Source: Stenotrophomonas cyclobalanopsidis
GTDB taxonomy: Bacteria > Pseudomonadota > Gammaproteobacteria > Xanthomonadales > Xanthomonadaceae
Length of the DNA: 64,000 nt
Direction: 5' to 3'
Assembly: GCF_008710035.1 (NCBI RefSeq)
Contig: NZ_VYKI01000002.1
Span: 1 to 64,000 of the forward strand
Shown: positions 34,495-43,969 of the stretch, piece after piece
How positions within the stretch are numbered: position 1 is the stretch's first letter
Layout of the letters: each line of letters begins with the position of its first letter
Position numbers and translations under genes: made by a program
Notes under the pieces: generated by a model
The model's input: the letters and a program-made list of their open reading frames with translations, nothing else
What the model was told of the DNA's origin: nothing
Database searches by the model: none

Positions 34495-37416
34495 ATGACG
34501 CCAAGCACCTCCCCGCTGGGTTGGGCGATCCGCTGTGCGCTGGCCACGGCCGGCACCGCCGCCGCCCTGCCCGCACTGGCCCAGGATTCCGCCGCCCCGA
34601 CCACGCTGGACCGCATCGAGATCACCGGTTCGCGCATCCGCCAGGTTGACCTGGAGACCGCGCAACCGGTTCTGTCGATCAGCCGCGCCGACATCGAACG
34701 CCAGGGCTTCAATTCGGTGGCTGACATCCTGCAGAACCTGACCGCGATGGGCAGCCCGGCACTGAGCCGTTCCAGCCCGTTGTCATCAGGCGAAGCGTCC
34801 GGCGGCAGCTACGTCGACATGCGCAACCTCGGCGCGCAGCGAACGCTGGTGCTGGTCAACGGCAAGCGCCTGGGCATGACCACCGGCGGCTACCAGGACA
34901 TCTCCAGCCTGCCGGTGTCGGCCATCGAACGCATGGAAGTGCTGAAGGACGGCGCCTCGGCCATCTACGGCTCCGATGCCATGGCCGGCGTGGTCAACAT
35001 CATCACCCGCCGCGATGTGAGCGTTACCACCGTCAATGTCTACCAGGGCCAGTACAGCCAGGGCGATGGTGACCGCACGCAGTACGACGTGGTGACCGGC
35101 TGGTCCAATGACCGCGCCTCGATCACCCTCGCCGCCGAGCACGTCGAAGAGAAAGGCGTGTGGGCCCGCGATCGCTGGTTCAGCCGCTTCCCCAACACCA
35201 CCCGCCACCCCAACGACGACTGGACCCCGGTCGGACAGTGGGGCCGCATCGTCGGCTTCAACGGCCCGGGCTGTGGCAGCCGCAGCGGCTGCACCTATTC
35301 GCTGGACCGCGGCGGCAACCCGATCGACGGCAGCAGCTTCCACCTTTTCGACCCGACCCCGTTCACCGGCGATGTCAGCAATGCCGCCGAGCAGATGCAC
35401 CTGCTCACGCCGCTGAAGCGTGATTCGGTGTTCGTCGATGCCCGTGCGCACCTCAGCGACAACGTGCGTTTCAACACGCAGCTGGCCTACAACAAGCGTA
35501 CCGCCACGCGGCAGATTGCCGGCTACCCGTTCCAGTCACAGCGCGAAGGCATCACCCCGCTGTCCAAGGACAGCTGGTTCAACCCGTTCGGCAACCACCA
35601 TGGTTACGCCACGCCCACCGATGTGCATTGGGACCGCCGCGCCTGGGAAGTGCCGCGAATGACGACCAGCGAGCTGACCACCTGGCAGGGCGTGGCTGCC
35701 TTCGAGGGCAACTTCGAATTCGGCGGGCGGGATTTCGATTGGGAAGCCGGTTACCAGTACAACCGCAGCGAACTGATCCAGCGCTCGAAGGGTGATCTGC
35801 ACAAGCAGCGCGTGGCCGATGCGACCGGCCCATCGTGGCTGAACCCAGCGACCGGCAAGGTCGAATGCGGCGTGCCGGGGGCATCGATTACCGGCTGCAT
35901 TCCGTGGAATCCGCTGGTGCCGGCGGGCCGCGACGATCCCAACAGCCTGGCCGGCAACCCCGCGCTGCGCGACTGGCTGTTCCCCGAGGAAACCAGCCGC
36001 GGCCGCACCACCAGCCGCAACCTGTTCGCCAACATCAGCGGCAGCGTAGCCACGCTGCCGGCTGGCGAACTGGGCTTCGCCCTGGGCGCTGAAAGCCGAC
36101 GCGAAGGAGGCCGCTTCATTCCCGACCCGCTGGCGCAGAGCGGTGCAACCACCAACCTGGCCGCCGGCCCCACCGGTGGCGGCTACCGGGTGGACGAGGC
36201 CTACCTGGAGCTGAGCGTGCCGGTGCTGCGTGACCTGCCTGCGGCGCGCGAGCTCACCCTGAGTGCCGCCACCCGCTACTCGGATTACAGCACCTTCGGC
36301 GATACCCTCAACAGCAAGTTCGGCTTCACCTGGAAACCGATCGACCAGCTGCTGCTGCGCGGCACCTGGGCACAGGGCTTCCGCTCACCGACCATCGCCA
36401 ACCTGTACGGCGGCGGCTCGCAGACCTTCACCACCGGCTTCCGCGATCCCTGCGACAGCGTTGTCGGTGCCTCAGCCACCAGCCCGGCGGTGCGCGCACG
36501 CTGCGCCGCCGACATCGCCAATGCCGACACCTACCGGCAGCTGCGCCAGGGCAACGTGCCGATCGTCGGCAGCAGCGGCCAGACGCCGGTGCCGTTCAAC
36601 AACGGCTCCAACCCCAACCTGCAGCCGGAAACCGCCACCAGCCGCACCCTGGGCGTGGTCTGGAGCCCGACCTTCGCAACCGGTCTCAATGTCGCGTTGG
36701 ACTGGTGGAAGATCCGCATCGACAACACCATCGTGCCCGACCACCCCAACGACATCCTGCGCGACTGCTATGAACTGGGCATCGCCGAGCGCTGCGCCGG
36801 CTTCACCCGCGACCCGGTGCTGGGCATCGTCGACTCGCTCCACTATGGCACCCGCAACAGCGGCTTCCGCGAAACCGAAGGCTACGATCTTGAGCTGAGC
36901 CACCGCTGGGACACCGACTGGGGCACCCTGCGCACCGACTGGAAGACCACCTACATCGTGTCGTCGCTGGAGCGCACCACCAACGAAGCCGATGTGGCGC
37001 CGACCCCCGGTAACGGTCTGGCTGGCGCTGGTGGCATCGGCTTCCGTACCCGCTCCAACCTGTCGCTGGACTGGCAGCGTGGCAACTTCGGCGTCAACTG
37101 GGGCATGCGCTACTACTCGGCCGTGAAGGAGCAGTGCCTGGATGCGACCGAACGGCCGGACGAGTGTTCGCACCCAGGCCAGCGCGCGCCCTGGTATGCC
37201 GGCGAACGCGATTACAACCGCCGCGGCTCGACCACCTTCCACGACCTGCAGTTCCGCTACACCCTGCCTTGGGACGGCACCGTATCGCTGGGTGCCAACA
37301 ACGTGTTCGGCCGCTACGGGCCGATCATGTATACCCAGCCCAGCGCCAACTTCTCCTACTACGGTGGCTACGACATCGGCCGCTTCATCTACATGAAGTA
37401 CCAGCAACGCTTCTGA
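34495..37416 (+). CDS. TonB-dependent outer-membrane receptor, paralogue of the upstream one
   Basis: 973 residues. Signal peptide about 1-29, then TTLDRIEITGSRIRQVDLE, plug and barrel, ending YMKYQQRF exactly like its neighbour. By eye most blocks align without gaps and roughly two thirds or more of residues are identical, so the pair arose by tandem duplication. Differences cluster in predicted extracellular loops (for example around 35230-35380 and 36990-37040), as expected if the ligands differ. It has its own promoter region after a strong terminator, so the two are independently expressed. Confidence 0.93.
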   Translation: MTPSTSPLGWAIRCALATAGTAAALPALAQDSAAPTTLDRIEITGSRIRQVDLETAQPVLSISRADIERQGFNSVADILQNLTAMGSPALSRSSPLSSGEASGGSYVDMRNLGAQRTLVLVNGKRLGMTTGGYQDISSLPVSAIERMEVLKDGASAIYGSDAMAGVVNIITRRDVSVTTVNVYQGQYSQGDGDRTQYDVVTGWSNDRASITLAAEHVEEKGVWARDRWFSRFPNTTRHPNDDWTPVGQWGRIVGFNGPGCGSRSGCTYSLDRGGNPIDGSSFHLFDPTPFTGDVSNAAEQMHLLTPLKRDSVFVDARAHLSDNVRFNTQLAYNKRTATRQIAGYPFQSQREGITPLSKDSWFNPFGNHHGYATPTDVHWDRRAWEVPRMTTSELTTWQGVAAFEGNFEFGGRDFDWEAGYQYNRSELIQRSKGDLHKQRVADATGPSWLNPATGKVECGVPGASITGCIPWNPLVPAGRDDPNSLAGNPALRDWLFPEETSRGRTTSRNLFANISGSVATLPAGELGFALGAESRREGGRFIPDPLAQSGATTNLAAGPTGGGYRVDEAYLELSVPVLRDLPAARELTLSAATRYSDYSTFGDTLNSKFGFTWKPIDQLLLRGTWAQGFRSPTIANLYGGGSQTFTTGFRDPCDSVVGASATSPAVRARCAADIANADTYRQLRQGNVPIVGSSGQTPVPFNNGSNPNLQPETATSRTLGVVWSPTFATGLNVALDWWKIRIDNTIVPDHPNDILRDCYELGIAERCAGFTRDPVLGIVDSLHYGTRNSGFRETEGYDLELSHRWDTDWGTLRTDWKTTYIVSSLERTTNEADVAPTPGNGLAGAGGIGFRTRSNLSLDWQRGNFGVNWGMRYYSAVKEQCLDATERPDECSHPGQRAPWYAGERDYNRRGSTTFHDLQFRYTLPWDGTVSLGANNVFGRYGPIMYTQPSANFSYYGGYDIGRFIYMKYQQRF

Positions 37417-37422
37417 TCCACG

Positions 37423-37446
37423 GCACGGCCCTTCGGGGCCGTGCTT
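37423..37446 (+). terminator. Hairpin after the second TonB receptor gene
   Basis: GCACGGCCC and GGGCCGTGC around TTCG, but only two T follow. It resembles the terminator of the upstream paralogue. Confidence 0.6.
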
Positions 37447-37539
37447 CGGCGGCCGGCGCGGCCGTCATCCGACGGTCGCAATGTGGTCACGACCACTACA
37501 TGGGCAGGGCCGAGCATGCCGGAAAACCGGAGGCTCGCC

Positions 37540-38685
37540 ATGCGCCATGCCATTGTCACCGAGACCTATCCGCCGGAAGTCAACGGCGTCGCGCTCACCG
37601 TGCAGGGCCTGGAGCAGGGCCTGCGCGCATCCGGGCATGAGGTCGACCTGATCCGTCCACGACAGGCCAGTGAAGCACTGGACTCGGCGCCCGGCACGCT
37701 GCTGGTGCCGGGCGCCGCCCTGCCCCGCTACCCCGGCCTGCGCTTCGGCCTGCCCGCGCCGATCCGGCTCGGCCGGCACTGGCAGCAGCAGCGTCCCGAT
37801 GCGGTCTACATCGCCACCGAAGGCCCGCTGGGCTGGTCGGCGCTGCGCACCGCCCGCCGCCTTGGCATCCCGGTGGCGACCGGCTTCCACACCCGCTTCG
37901 ACGAATACCTGCCCGACTACGGCGTGGCCTGGCTGCAGACGGCGGCGATGCGCTGGATGCGCCGCTTCCACAACCAGGCCGATGCCACCCTGGTGCCGAC
38001 CCGCGAACTGCAGCAGTTCCTCACCGACCAGGGCTTCGAGCGGGTGCGCCTGCTGGCCCGCGCCGTCGACAGCCAGCAGTTCGAACCCAGCCGGCGCCAC
38101 CCGGCACTGCGCGAGGAATGGGGCGTCGATGGCAACGGCCTGGTCGCCATCTACGTCGGCCGCATCGCCGCCGAGAAGAACCTCGGCCTGGCGGTGAAGG
38201 CCTTCCGCCGCCTGCAGCAGGTGCGGCCGAAAGCGCGCTTCGTGTTCGTCGGCGACGGCCCGGCGCGCGATAAGCTGGCGCACGAGAATCCAGACTTCAT
38301 CTTCTGCGGCATCCAGCGCGGCGACGCCCTGGCCCGCCACTTCGCCAGCGGCGACCTGTTCCTGTTCCCCAGCCGCAGCGAGACGTTCGGCAACGTGACC
38401 CTGGAAAGCATGGCCTGCGGCCTGGCCACGGTGGCCTTCGATTACGGCGCCGCGCGTGAGTACCTGCGCAACGGTGAAAACGGCGCGGCCGTGGATACCG
38501 ACGAGGCGTTCGTCAAGGCGGCCGTGCAGCTGGCCAGCGACGATGCGCTGCGCCGCGAACTGGGCAGCAACGCCGCCCGCGCGATGAAACGCCTGCACCC
38601 GCAGCAGGTGGTGGCCGAATTCGAGACGCTGCTGGCCGAACTGGCCCAGGCACGGAGGACCGGACATGCGTACAACGCCGCTTGA
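37540..38685 (+). CDS. GT4-family glycosyltransferase (mannosyltransferase/sulfolipid-synthase-like)
   Basis: 381 residues, start at 37540 with GGAGG 7 bases upstream; longer in-frame starts lack such a site. GT-B fold: the N-terminal glycine-rich loop TYPPEVNGVA binds the acceptor side, FHTRFDEYLPDYG is typical of SqdX/PimB-like enzymes, and the E-x7-E motif (SETFGNVTLES) binds the nucleotide sugar. Such enzymes add glucose, mannose or sulfoquinovose to diacylglycerol or related lipids. It overlaps the next gene, a PAP2 phosphatase, by 20 bases. A PAP2 enzyme can make diacylglycerol, so a glycolipid pathway is a reasonable inference. Confidence 0.87.
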   Translation: MRHAIVTETYPPEVNGVALTVQGLEQGLRASGHEVDLIRPRQASEALDSAPGTLLVPGAALPRYPGLRFGLPAPIRLGRHWQQQRPDAVYIATEGPLGWSALRTARRLGIPVATGFHTRFDEYLPDYGVAWLQTAAMRWMRRFHNQADATLVPTRELQQFLTDQGFERVRLLARAVDSQQFEPSRRHPALREEWGVDGNGLVAIYVGRIAAEKNLGLAVKAFRRLQQVRPKARFVFVGDGPARDKLAHENPDFIFCGIQRGDALARHFASGDLFLFPSRSETFGNVTLESMACGLATVAFDYGAAREYLRNGENGAAVDTDEAFVKAAVQLASDDALRRELGSNAARAMKRLHPQQVVAEFETLLAELAQARRTGHAYNAA

Positions 38686-39205
38686 AGGACTGGCCGGCCG
38701 CGAAGCGCGGCTGTGCCGCCGGGCCAACCACTACTGCCGGCGCCGCCGCGTGCGCCGCCTGTTTGCGGTCATCAGCCGGCTGGGTGATGGCGTGTTCTGG
38801 TACGTGCTGATGGGCGCGCTGGTAGTGGTCGATGGTTTCGACGGCCTGCGCGCGTCGGTGCACATGGCCGCCACCGGCCTGGCCGCGCTGCTGCTGTACA
38901 AGGGCCTGAAGCGCTGGACCCGGCGCCCGCGCCCGTACGCGGCCGACCTGCGCATCCGCGCCTGGGTGGCCCCGCTGGACGAGTTCAGCTTCCCCTCCGG
39001 GCACACCCTGCACGCGGTGTCGTTCACCATCGTGGCGCTGGCCTACTACCCGTGGCTGGCGCCCTTGCTGGTGCCCTTCGCCTTCGGCGTGGGCCTGTCG
39101 CGCGTGGTGCTGGGCCTGCACTACCCCAGCGACGTGCTGGCCGCCACCGGCATCGCCGCGCTGCTGGCCGCGGCCAGCCTTGCCTGGCTGCCGCTGCCGG
39201 TGTAG
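38666..39205 (+). CDS. PAP2-family membrane phosphatase
   Basis: 179 residues, start within the end of the glycosyltransferase gene, preceded by GGAGGA. All three phosphatase motifs are present: K82-x6-R89-P90, P-S-G-H at 110-113 and S145-R146-x5-H152-x3-D156. Four or five membrane segments place the active site at the outer face of the inner membrane. Family members dephosphorylate phosphatidic acid, phosphatidylglycerophosphate, undecaprenyl diphosphate or lipid A. The neighbours (lipid glycosyltransferase, LpxH) point to envelope lipids; the exact substrate is not settled. Confidence 0.9.
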   Translation: MRTTPLEGLAGREARLCRRANHYCRRRRVRRLFAVISRLGDGVFWYVLMGALVVVDGFDGLRASVHMAATGLAALLLYKGLKRWTRRPRPYAADLRIRAWVAPLDEFSFPSGHTLHAVSFTIVALAYYPWLAPLLVPFAFGVGLSRVVLGLHYPSDVLAATGIAALLAAASLAWLPLPV

Positions 39206-39217
39206 TTCCGCTGGATC

Positions 39218-39265
39218 CGCCGGGCATGGCCCGGTGCTACCGGCAGCGCCTGGCCATGCCCGGCG
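39218..39265. repeat. Inverted pair of GTAG-type REPs
   Basis: A minus copy ending GTGCTAC (39218-39240) and a degenerate plus copy starting GCAGCGCC (39243-39265), in the gap before lpxH. Confidence 0.75.
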
Positions 39266-39288
39266 AGCCGATGCCCTAGAATGCACGC

Positions 39289-40035
39289 ATGACGACGCTG
39301 TTCATTTCCGATCTGCACCTGGACCCCAGCCGTCCAGCCATCACCGACCTGTTCCTGCGCTTCCTGCGCGAGGACGCGCCCGGCGCGGACGCGCTGTACA
39401 TCCTGGGCGACCTGTTCGAAGCCTGGATCGGCGATGACACGCCTTCGCCAGCCGCCGATGCGGTGGCCGATGCGGTGAAGGTGCTGACCGACAGCGGCGT
39501 GGCGGTGTTCTTCATGCGTGGCAACCGCGATTTCCTGCTGGGCGAGGACTACGCCCGCCGCGCCGGCCTGCGCATCCTGCCCGACCCGTGCGTGATCGAG
39601 CTGTACGGCCGTGCGGTGATGCTGCAGCACGGCGACCTGCTGTGCACCGATGACATCCCCTACCAGCAGTTCCGTGCGCAGACCCGCGACCCGGTGTTCC
39701 AGGCGCAGTTCCTGTCGCAGCCACTGGCCGCGCGCATCGCCTTCGCGCAGAAGGCGCGCGATGCCAGCCAGGCACGCCAGTCGGAAATGAAGCAGGGTGA
39801 CCGCGCGCAGTTCGAGACGGTCACCGACGTGGCCCCGGCCGAAGTCGAGGCGACCTTCGTGCGCCATGGCGTGGACACGATGATCCACGGCCACACCCAC
39901 CGCCCGGCCATCCACACGCTGCAGGCCGGCGGCCGCAGCTGCACCCGCATCGTGCTGGGCGACTGGTACGAACAGGGTTCGGTCCTGCGCGTGGATGCCG
40001 ACGGCTGGCGCCTGGATTCGCTCAAGCGCGAATGA
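39289..40035 (+). CDS. lpxH: UDP-2,3-diacylglucosamine diphosphatase
   Basis: 248 residues, standard LpxH length. Calcineurin-like metal sites: D8 and H10 (DLH), D41 (GDLF), N79-R80-D81 (GNRD), H114 (QHGD) and H200-G-H202-T-H204. It hydrolyses UDP-2,3-diacylglucosamine to lipid X plus UMP, the fourth step of lipid A synthesis, at the cytoplasmic face of the inner membrane. It stands alone, downstream of the glycosyltransferase-PAP2 pair. Confidence 0.96.
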   Translation: MTTLFISDLHLDPSRPAITDLFLRFLREDAPGADALYILGDLFEAWIGDDTPSPAADAVADAVKVLTDSGVAVFFMRGNRDFLLGEDYARRAGLRILPDPCVIELYGRAVMLQHGDLLCTDDIPYQQFRAQTRDPVFQAQFLSQPLAARIAFAQKARDASQARQSEMKQGDRAQFETVTDVAPAEVEATFVRHGVDTMIHGHTHRPAIHTLQAGGRSCTRIVLGDWYEQGSVLRVDADGWRLDSLKRE

Positions 40036-40046
40036 CGGATTGGCGG

Positions 40047-40109
40047 GTGCCCACCAAGGTTGGCATCTACCAGACCGCGCAGGCCGGTAGACGCCGCCCC
40101 TGGTCGGCG
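40047..40109. repeat. Degenerate pair of REP-like palindromes
   Basis: A minus copy ending CATCTAC (40047-40070) with a GCCAACC/GGTTGGC-type stem, and a weaker plus copy starting GTAGACGCC (40087-40109), between lpxH and the metalloprotease gene. Confidence 0.5.
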
Positions 40110-40129
40110 GGTGCCATCTGGTAATCGCC

Positions 40130-41383
40130 TCAGCGGAAGCCGGCCACCGTCTGCTTGGTGGTGACCAGTACGCGCTGGTTGTCGGCCGAACTGGCAATGC
40201 CCATCGGAATGCCGTTGTAGCTGATGTTCGGGTTGGACCAATAGTTCAGGCGCGGGCAGCCACGGGTGCAGTCATAGGCCATGATCGTGCGCCAGCCGGT
40301 ACCGCTGGCCGGCTCGTAACGGTAGCCATGGCCGAACGCATACGGCGAGGTGCTCGGATCGTTGGCGGTGTCATGCCGGGCACTCTGCAGGTGGCCGATC
40401 TCGTGCGCGAACGAGTAGTAGCCCGTCGCGCAGTCCCAGTACACCGCCGCGAACGCCGTCGCCGCCGTTGAACCAATGCCCGAGGCCAGGCCGCAGTAGC
40501 TGGTGTTGTTGATCAGCAGCACGCCGACATCCGCCGTGGTGGAGTTGCGGCTGGCATGGATGCTGTCCATGTAGCCGTCGCTGGTGTTGCGGAAGCGGGT
40601 GAGGTCGGTGGTGAAGTTGCCCGACTCGGTGTAGCTGGTGGTTTCATAACCGGCCAGCTGCATGGTGATGCCGACGTTGCTGTTGGCATAGCCCTGGTTG
40701 GATTCGGCCACTGCCAGCTGCACCAACGACTGCATGTTGCCGCCGTAGGCCGCCACCGCCGCATTGGTGGCCACCACCAGCACGCGGATGGTGGCCGGCG
40801 TGCCCGACGAGGCCTGGGCGATGCCGAGGCGTTCACTGTCCCCCATCGGAATCTTCGGCAGCTGGTTGTAGTCGGCCGGATGATCGGCCGGCATCCGGGT
40901 TTCATCCACCGCCACCAGGATGTGGCGGTCGCCCAGTGGACGCAGGCGGTACAGCTTGCCGTCCTTGCGGATCGAGCCGGTGAGGGTGTTGCCCGAGCGA
41001 ACCACGATCAGCGAATTGCCCGGATCGTCCTGGCCATTGGAGGTGGCTTTCTGCAGGCGGTCCGAGGGGATGCGGATCTGGCCATACCAGACGCTGCCGC
41101 CATCGGGCAGCGCTTCGACCCTGCTGCGGGTCGCCTGCACCTTCTGCCCCAGCAGCTCGAATTCCAGCTGCGGCTGCGCGGTGGCGGCCGCATCGATGCG
41201 CACTTCCTGCACCGTGGCGGTGGACGGCGTGGACAGCAGCCGGGCCAGCGCGGGATCACTGCCGGCCGAAGCGCGGCTGAGGATGGTCACCGGTTCAAAC
41301 AACGGCGCAGCACTGGCCGCCGCCGCCACCGAAAGGCCCAACAACACGCCAACCGCCGTTCTACCCATCGATCTGGACATCAT
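40130..41383 (-). CDS. Secreted metzincin-type zinc metalloprotease
   Basis: 417 residues, start at 41383 with AGGAG 8 bases upstream. The signal peptide is about 1-26 (ASAA-PL). A propeptide-like region precedes the catalytic domain (about 195-417), which has HEIGHLQSARH (H327, E328, H331, H337) and a Met-turn at M368 (TIMAYDC). The usual glycine of HExxHxxGxxH is replaced by serine. Four cysteines around the active site (C297, C318, C372, C376) suggest disulfides. This fits the reprolysin-like bacterial proteases. It is divergent from the Tle1-like lipase gene across a 220-base gap. The substrate is unknown. Confidence 0.88.
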   Translation of the reverse strand: MMSRSMGRTAVGVLLGLSVAAAASAAPLFEPVTILSRASAGSDPALARLLSTPSTATVQEVRIDAAATAQPQLEFELLGQKVQATRSRVEALPDGGSVWYGQIRIPSDRLQKATSNGQDDPGNSLIVVRSGNTLTGSIRKDGKLYRLRPLGDRHILVAVDETRMPADHPADYNQLPKIPMGDSERLGIAQASSGTPATIRVLVVATNAAVAAYGGNMQSLVQLAVAESNQGYANSNVGITMQLAGYETTSYTESGNFTTDLTRFRNTSDGYMDSIHASRNSTTADVGVLLINNTSYCGLASGIGSTAATAFAAVYWDCATGYYSFAHEIGHLQSARHDTANDPSTSPYAFGHGYRYEPASGTGWRTIMAYDCTRGCPRLNYWSNPNISYNGIPMGIASSADNQRVLVTTKQTVAGFR

Positions 41384-41603
41384 TCTGGTCGCTCCTGAAG
41401 TGAGGTGGACAGCCTTGATGCATCACGACCCGGTTTGCCGGGTCTGGCCATTCGGCGCGTCCGGCGCATGTGAATTCAATAGAAGATCCACGTGGGAATC
41501 CGGATCTGTGACGGAGCGCAGCAGCGTTCAGTCAGGTAAAAAGCGGCAGTACACTTCCCCAACACACAGCTTTCGCGCCACCGTGACGCGGCCACGACGG
41601 GAA

Positions 41604-43091
41604 ATGCACATGGCACCAGGCCAGCACCAGGCAGACACCGGCGCCGATCCCGGCGCGCTTCGCATCGGCATCCTGCACATCGGCTTGTTCTTCGACGGCA
41701 CCCGCAACAACGCGCACAACCTCGCACGCGGGCGCCCGCAGGCCCCGCAGCCGCGCCCTGCCCTGCTGCGTGCCGACGACGATTCGACCTACCAGAGCCG
41801 GCTGACCAGCAGCTACGACAACGGCACCACCAACATCACGAGGCTGTACCAGCTGTACCCGGACAGCCGGCGCACGCCCGGGGTTGGCGCATCGCTGGCG
41901 ATCTACATCGAAGGCGTGGGCACCCGCGACGATGCCGAGGACGACCTGATCGGGCTGGCGTTCGGCGTGGGCGCCAGCGGCGTGCGCGCCAAGGTCCAGC
42001 GCGCGTTGCAGGTCCTGCTGCCGGCTGCCCTGGCCGCACTCGCTGCCGGGCAGCACACCCCGCTGCACGGCGTGCAGGTGGATCTGTTCGGTTACTCGCG
42101 TGGCGCAGCGGCGGCGCGCGATGTCGCCAACCAGCTGCGCGGCTGGGACGGCGCGCGCTGGCGTCAGCTGCTGCTGCAGGCGGGCCTGCCGTGCGCGGTG
42201 GATTTCGCGGTGCAGCGCCCGGCGCTGCGCTTCATCGGCCTGTTCGACACGGTGGTGGCGGTCAGCGGCGGCCGCGCCGACGAGCCGCCGCAGCTGGCCC
42301 TGCCTGCGGGGATCGCCGGCCGCGTGGTGCAGCTGGTGGCCCGCGATGAACACCGCCAGCACTACCCGCTGACCACGGTGGCACCGGCGCATGCCGAGAT
42401 CGTGCTGCCCGGCGTGCATGCCAACATCGGCGGCGGCTACGACCAGGCCGAGGAAGGTCCGAAGCTGCTGAGCCGTCCGCGCCGGCAGCAGCTGCGCCGC
42501 CCGCCGGTGCCCGACTACCAGACGCCTTCACTGGCGCAGCTGCAGGCGACCACGGTGTACGCCGAAGCACAGGCCGATGCCGAGCGCTGGCGGCAGCAGC
42601 TGGGCGTGGATGAGAAGGAGGTGTGGGTGGATGTCTGGCACCAGTGGCAGCAGCATCGCCCTGCCGGCAGCCGCAGCGTGCTGCTGGCCCCGGTGCTGTA
42701 CGTGACCGCAGCGGTGGTGCTGCGCCGGCCCATCGACTGGCGTTACCAGCTGATCGCCCTGCAGGTGATGCAGCGGCAGGCCCGCGACGCCGGCGTGCAG
42801 TGGACCGCCGAGGCCGCCGACGTGGCGGACTGGGCGCTGCCCACCGCACTGCAGCCGATCGCACGGCGCCTGCTGGACGGCCAGGCACTGACCCCTACGC
42901 AGGAAGCACTGCTGCGCCGCCGCTACCTGATGCAGTCAGCGCACTGGAACTTCGATGCCCTGGGCGACACCGCGCTGACCTATGCCGCCGATGCCGGGGT
43001 GAGCGAGTTGCCGTATCGACCCGGGCCGGGGTTGTTCTACATCAACCGGCCCACGGTGGATGGCAAGCGCGTGGTCCTGCCCAACGCATGA
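41604..43091 (+). CDS. Tle1-like (DUF2235) alpha/beta-hydrolase, possible T6SS phospholipase effector
   Basis: 495 residues from the ATG at 41604 (a second ATG at 41610 is equally plausible). The N-terminal ILHIGLFFDGTRNN is the DUF2235 hallmark. The nucleophile elbow is G163-Y-S165-R-G167, with likely triad partners D215 (GLFDTV) and H272 (PGVHANIGGGYD). Proteins of this family include the type VI phospholipase effectors Tle1. No signal peptide is present, as expected for a T6SS cargo. No VgrG, PAAR, Hcp, adaptor or candidate periplasmic immunity gene is adjacent: the neighbours are on the other strand and unrelated. A housekeeping lipase role remains possible. Confidence 0.85.
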   Translation: MHMAPGQHQADTGADPGALRIGILHIGLFFDGTRNNAHNLARGRPQAPQPRPALLRADDDSTYQSRLTSSYDNGTTNITRLYQLYPDSRRTPGVGASLAIYIEGVGTRDDAEDDLIGLAFGVGASGVRAKVQRALQVLLPAALAALAAGQHTPLHGVQVDLFGYSRGAAAARDVANQLRGWDGARWRQLLLQAGLPCAVDFAVQRPALRFIGLFDTVVAVSGGRADEPPQLALPAGIAGRVVQLVARDEHRQHYPLTTVAPAHAEIVLPGVHANIGGGYDQAEEGPKLLSRPRRQQLRRPPVPDYQTPSLAQLQATTVYAEAQADAERWRQQLGVDEKEVWVDVWHQWQQHRPAGSRSVLLAPVLYVTAAVVLRRPIDWRYQLIALQVMQRQARDAGVQWTAEAADVADWALPTALQPIARRLLDGQALTPTQEALLRRRYLMQSAHWNFDALGDTALTYAADAGVSELPYRPGPGLFYINRPTVDGKRVVLPNA

Positions 43092-43094
43092 AGC

Positions 43095-43119
43095 GGATCC
43101 ACGCATCGCGTGGATCTAC
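43095..43119 (-). repeat. GTAG-type REP, GATCC stem variant
   Basis: Reads GTAGATCCACG-CGATG-CGTGGATCC on the minus strand. It lies 3 bases after the DUF2235 gene. Confidence 0.8.
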
Positions 43120-43134
43120 TGGTGCGTGGATGGA

Positions 43135-43959
43135 TCAGCCGGCCTGTTCGATCAGGTTGGCCAGTTCGTCGGCATCGAACCCGGCCAGCAGGCGGGCTTC
43201 GAGGTTGAACGGGCCGTGCAGGTAACCGCCGGCGTATTCCAGCAGCAGTTCCTTGAAGCGTGCGCGCGGTTCGACACCAGCGCGTTCGCAATACCACCGG
43301 TACCAGCGCGAACCGGCGGCGACATGCGCCACTTCCTCGCGCAGGATCACTTCCAGCACATCGGCAGTTTCAGCGTCGCCGACATTGCGCAGCTTCTCGA
43401 TCATGCCCGGCGTCACGTCCAGCCCGCGGGCTTCCAGCACGCGCGGCACCAGTGCCATGCGCGCCAGGCCATCGTGCGCGGTCTTCTCGCACATTTCCCA
43501 CAGGCCGTTGTGCGCGGGGAAATCGGCGTACTCGTGGCCATGCACCTGCAGCCGCTCGCGCAGCAGCAGGAAGTGCCGCGACTCGTCATCGGCACAACTG
43601 ACCCAGTCGGCATGGAACGCCGCCGGCAGGCCACGGAAGCGATACACCGCATCCCAGGCCAGGTCGATCGCGTTCAGTTCGATATGGGCGATGGCGTGGA
43701 TGAAGGCAGCGCGGCCTTCGACCCCGCCCAGCCCGCGCCGCGGGACCTGCCGCGGGTGCACCAGCACCAGCTGCGCGGGGCGGCCGGGCATGCGGATCGC
43801 GTCGGGCGGCGGCGCGTCGGCGGCCACCTTCAGGCGGCCAGCACGGAACGCGGCCGCATAGGCCTGGGTCAGCGCGACCTTGCGCAGCGGGTCGGCTTCG
43901 GCAAGGCACTGCTGCGCAGCGCGCAGCAGGTCGCCACCGACGTCGGGGACATCCACCAC
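43135..43959 (-). CDS. DUF455 ferritin-like protein
   Basis: 274 residues from a GTG at 43959, 10 bases after the purF stop, so the two are probably cotranscribed. Conserved acidic and histidine residues fall on helices: E86 and H-x2-E (IHAIAHIELNAIDL), DDESRHFLLL and EVILREEVAHVAAG, which gives the E-xxH pairs of a di-iron four-helix bundle. It falls in the DUF455 family, distantly similar to tRNA hydroxylase MiaE and other ferritin-like oxidases. The enzymatic reaction is unknown. Confidence 0.85.
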   Translation of the reverse strand: MVDVPDVGGDLLRAAQQCLAEADPLRKVALTQAYAAAFRAGRLKVAADAPPPDAIRMPGRPAQLVLVHPRQVPRRGLGGVEGRAAFIHAIAHIELNAIDLAWDAVYRFRGLPAAFHADWVSCADDESRHFLLLRERLQVHGHEYADFPAHNGLWEMCEKTAHDGLARMALVPRVLEARGLDVTPGMIEKLRNVGDAETADVLEVILREEVAHVAAGSRWYRWYCERAGVEPRARFKELLLEYAGGYLHGPFNLEARLLAGFDADELANLIEQAG

Positions 43960-43969
43960 GGCCTGGGCC

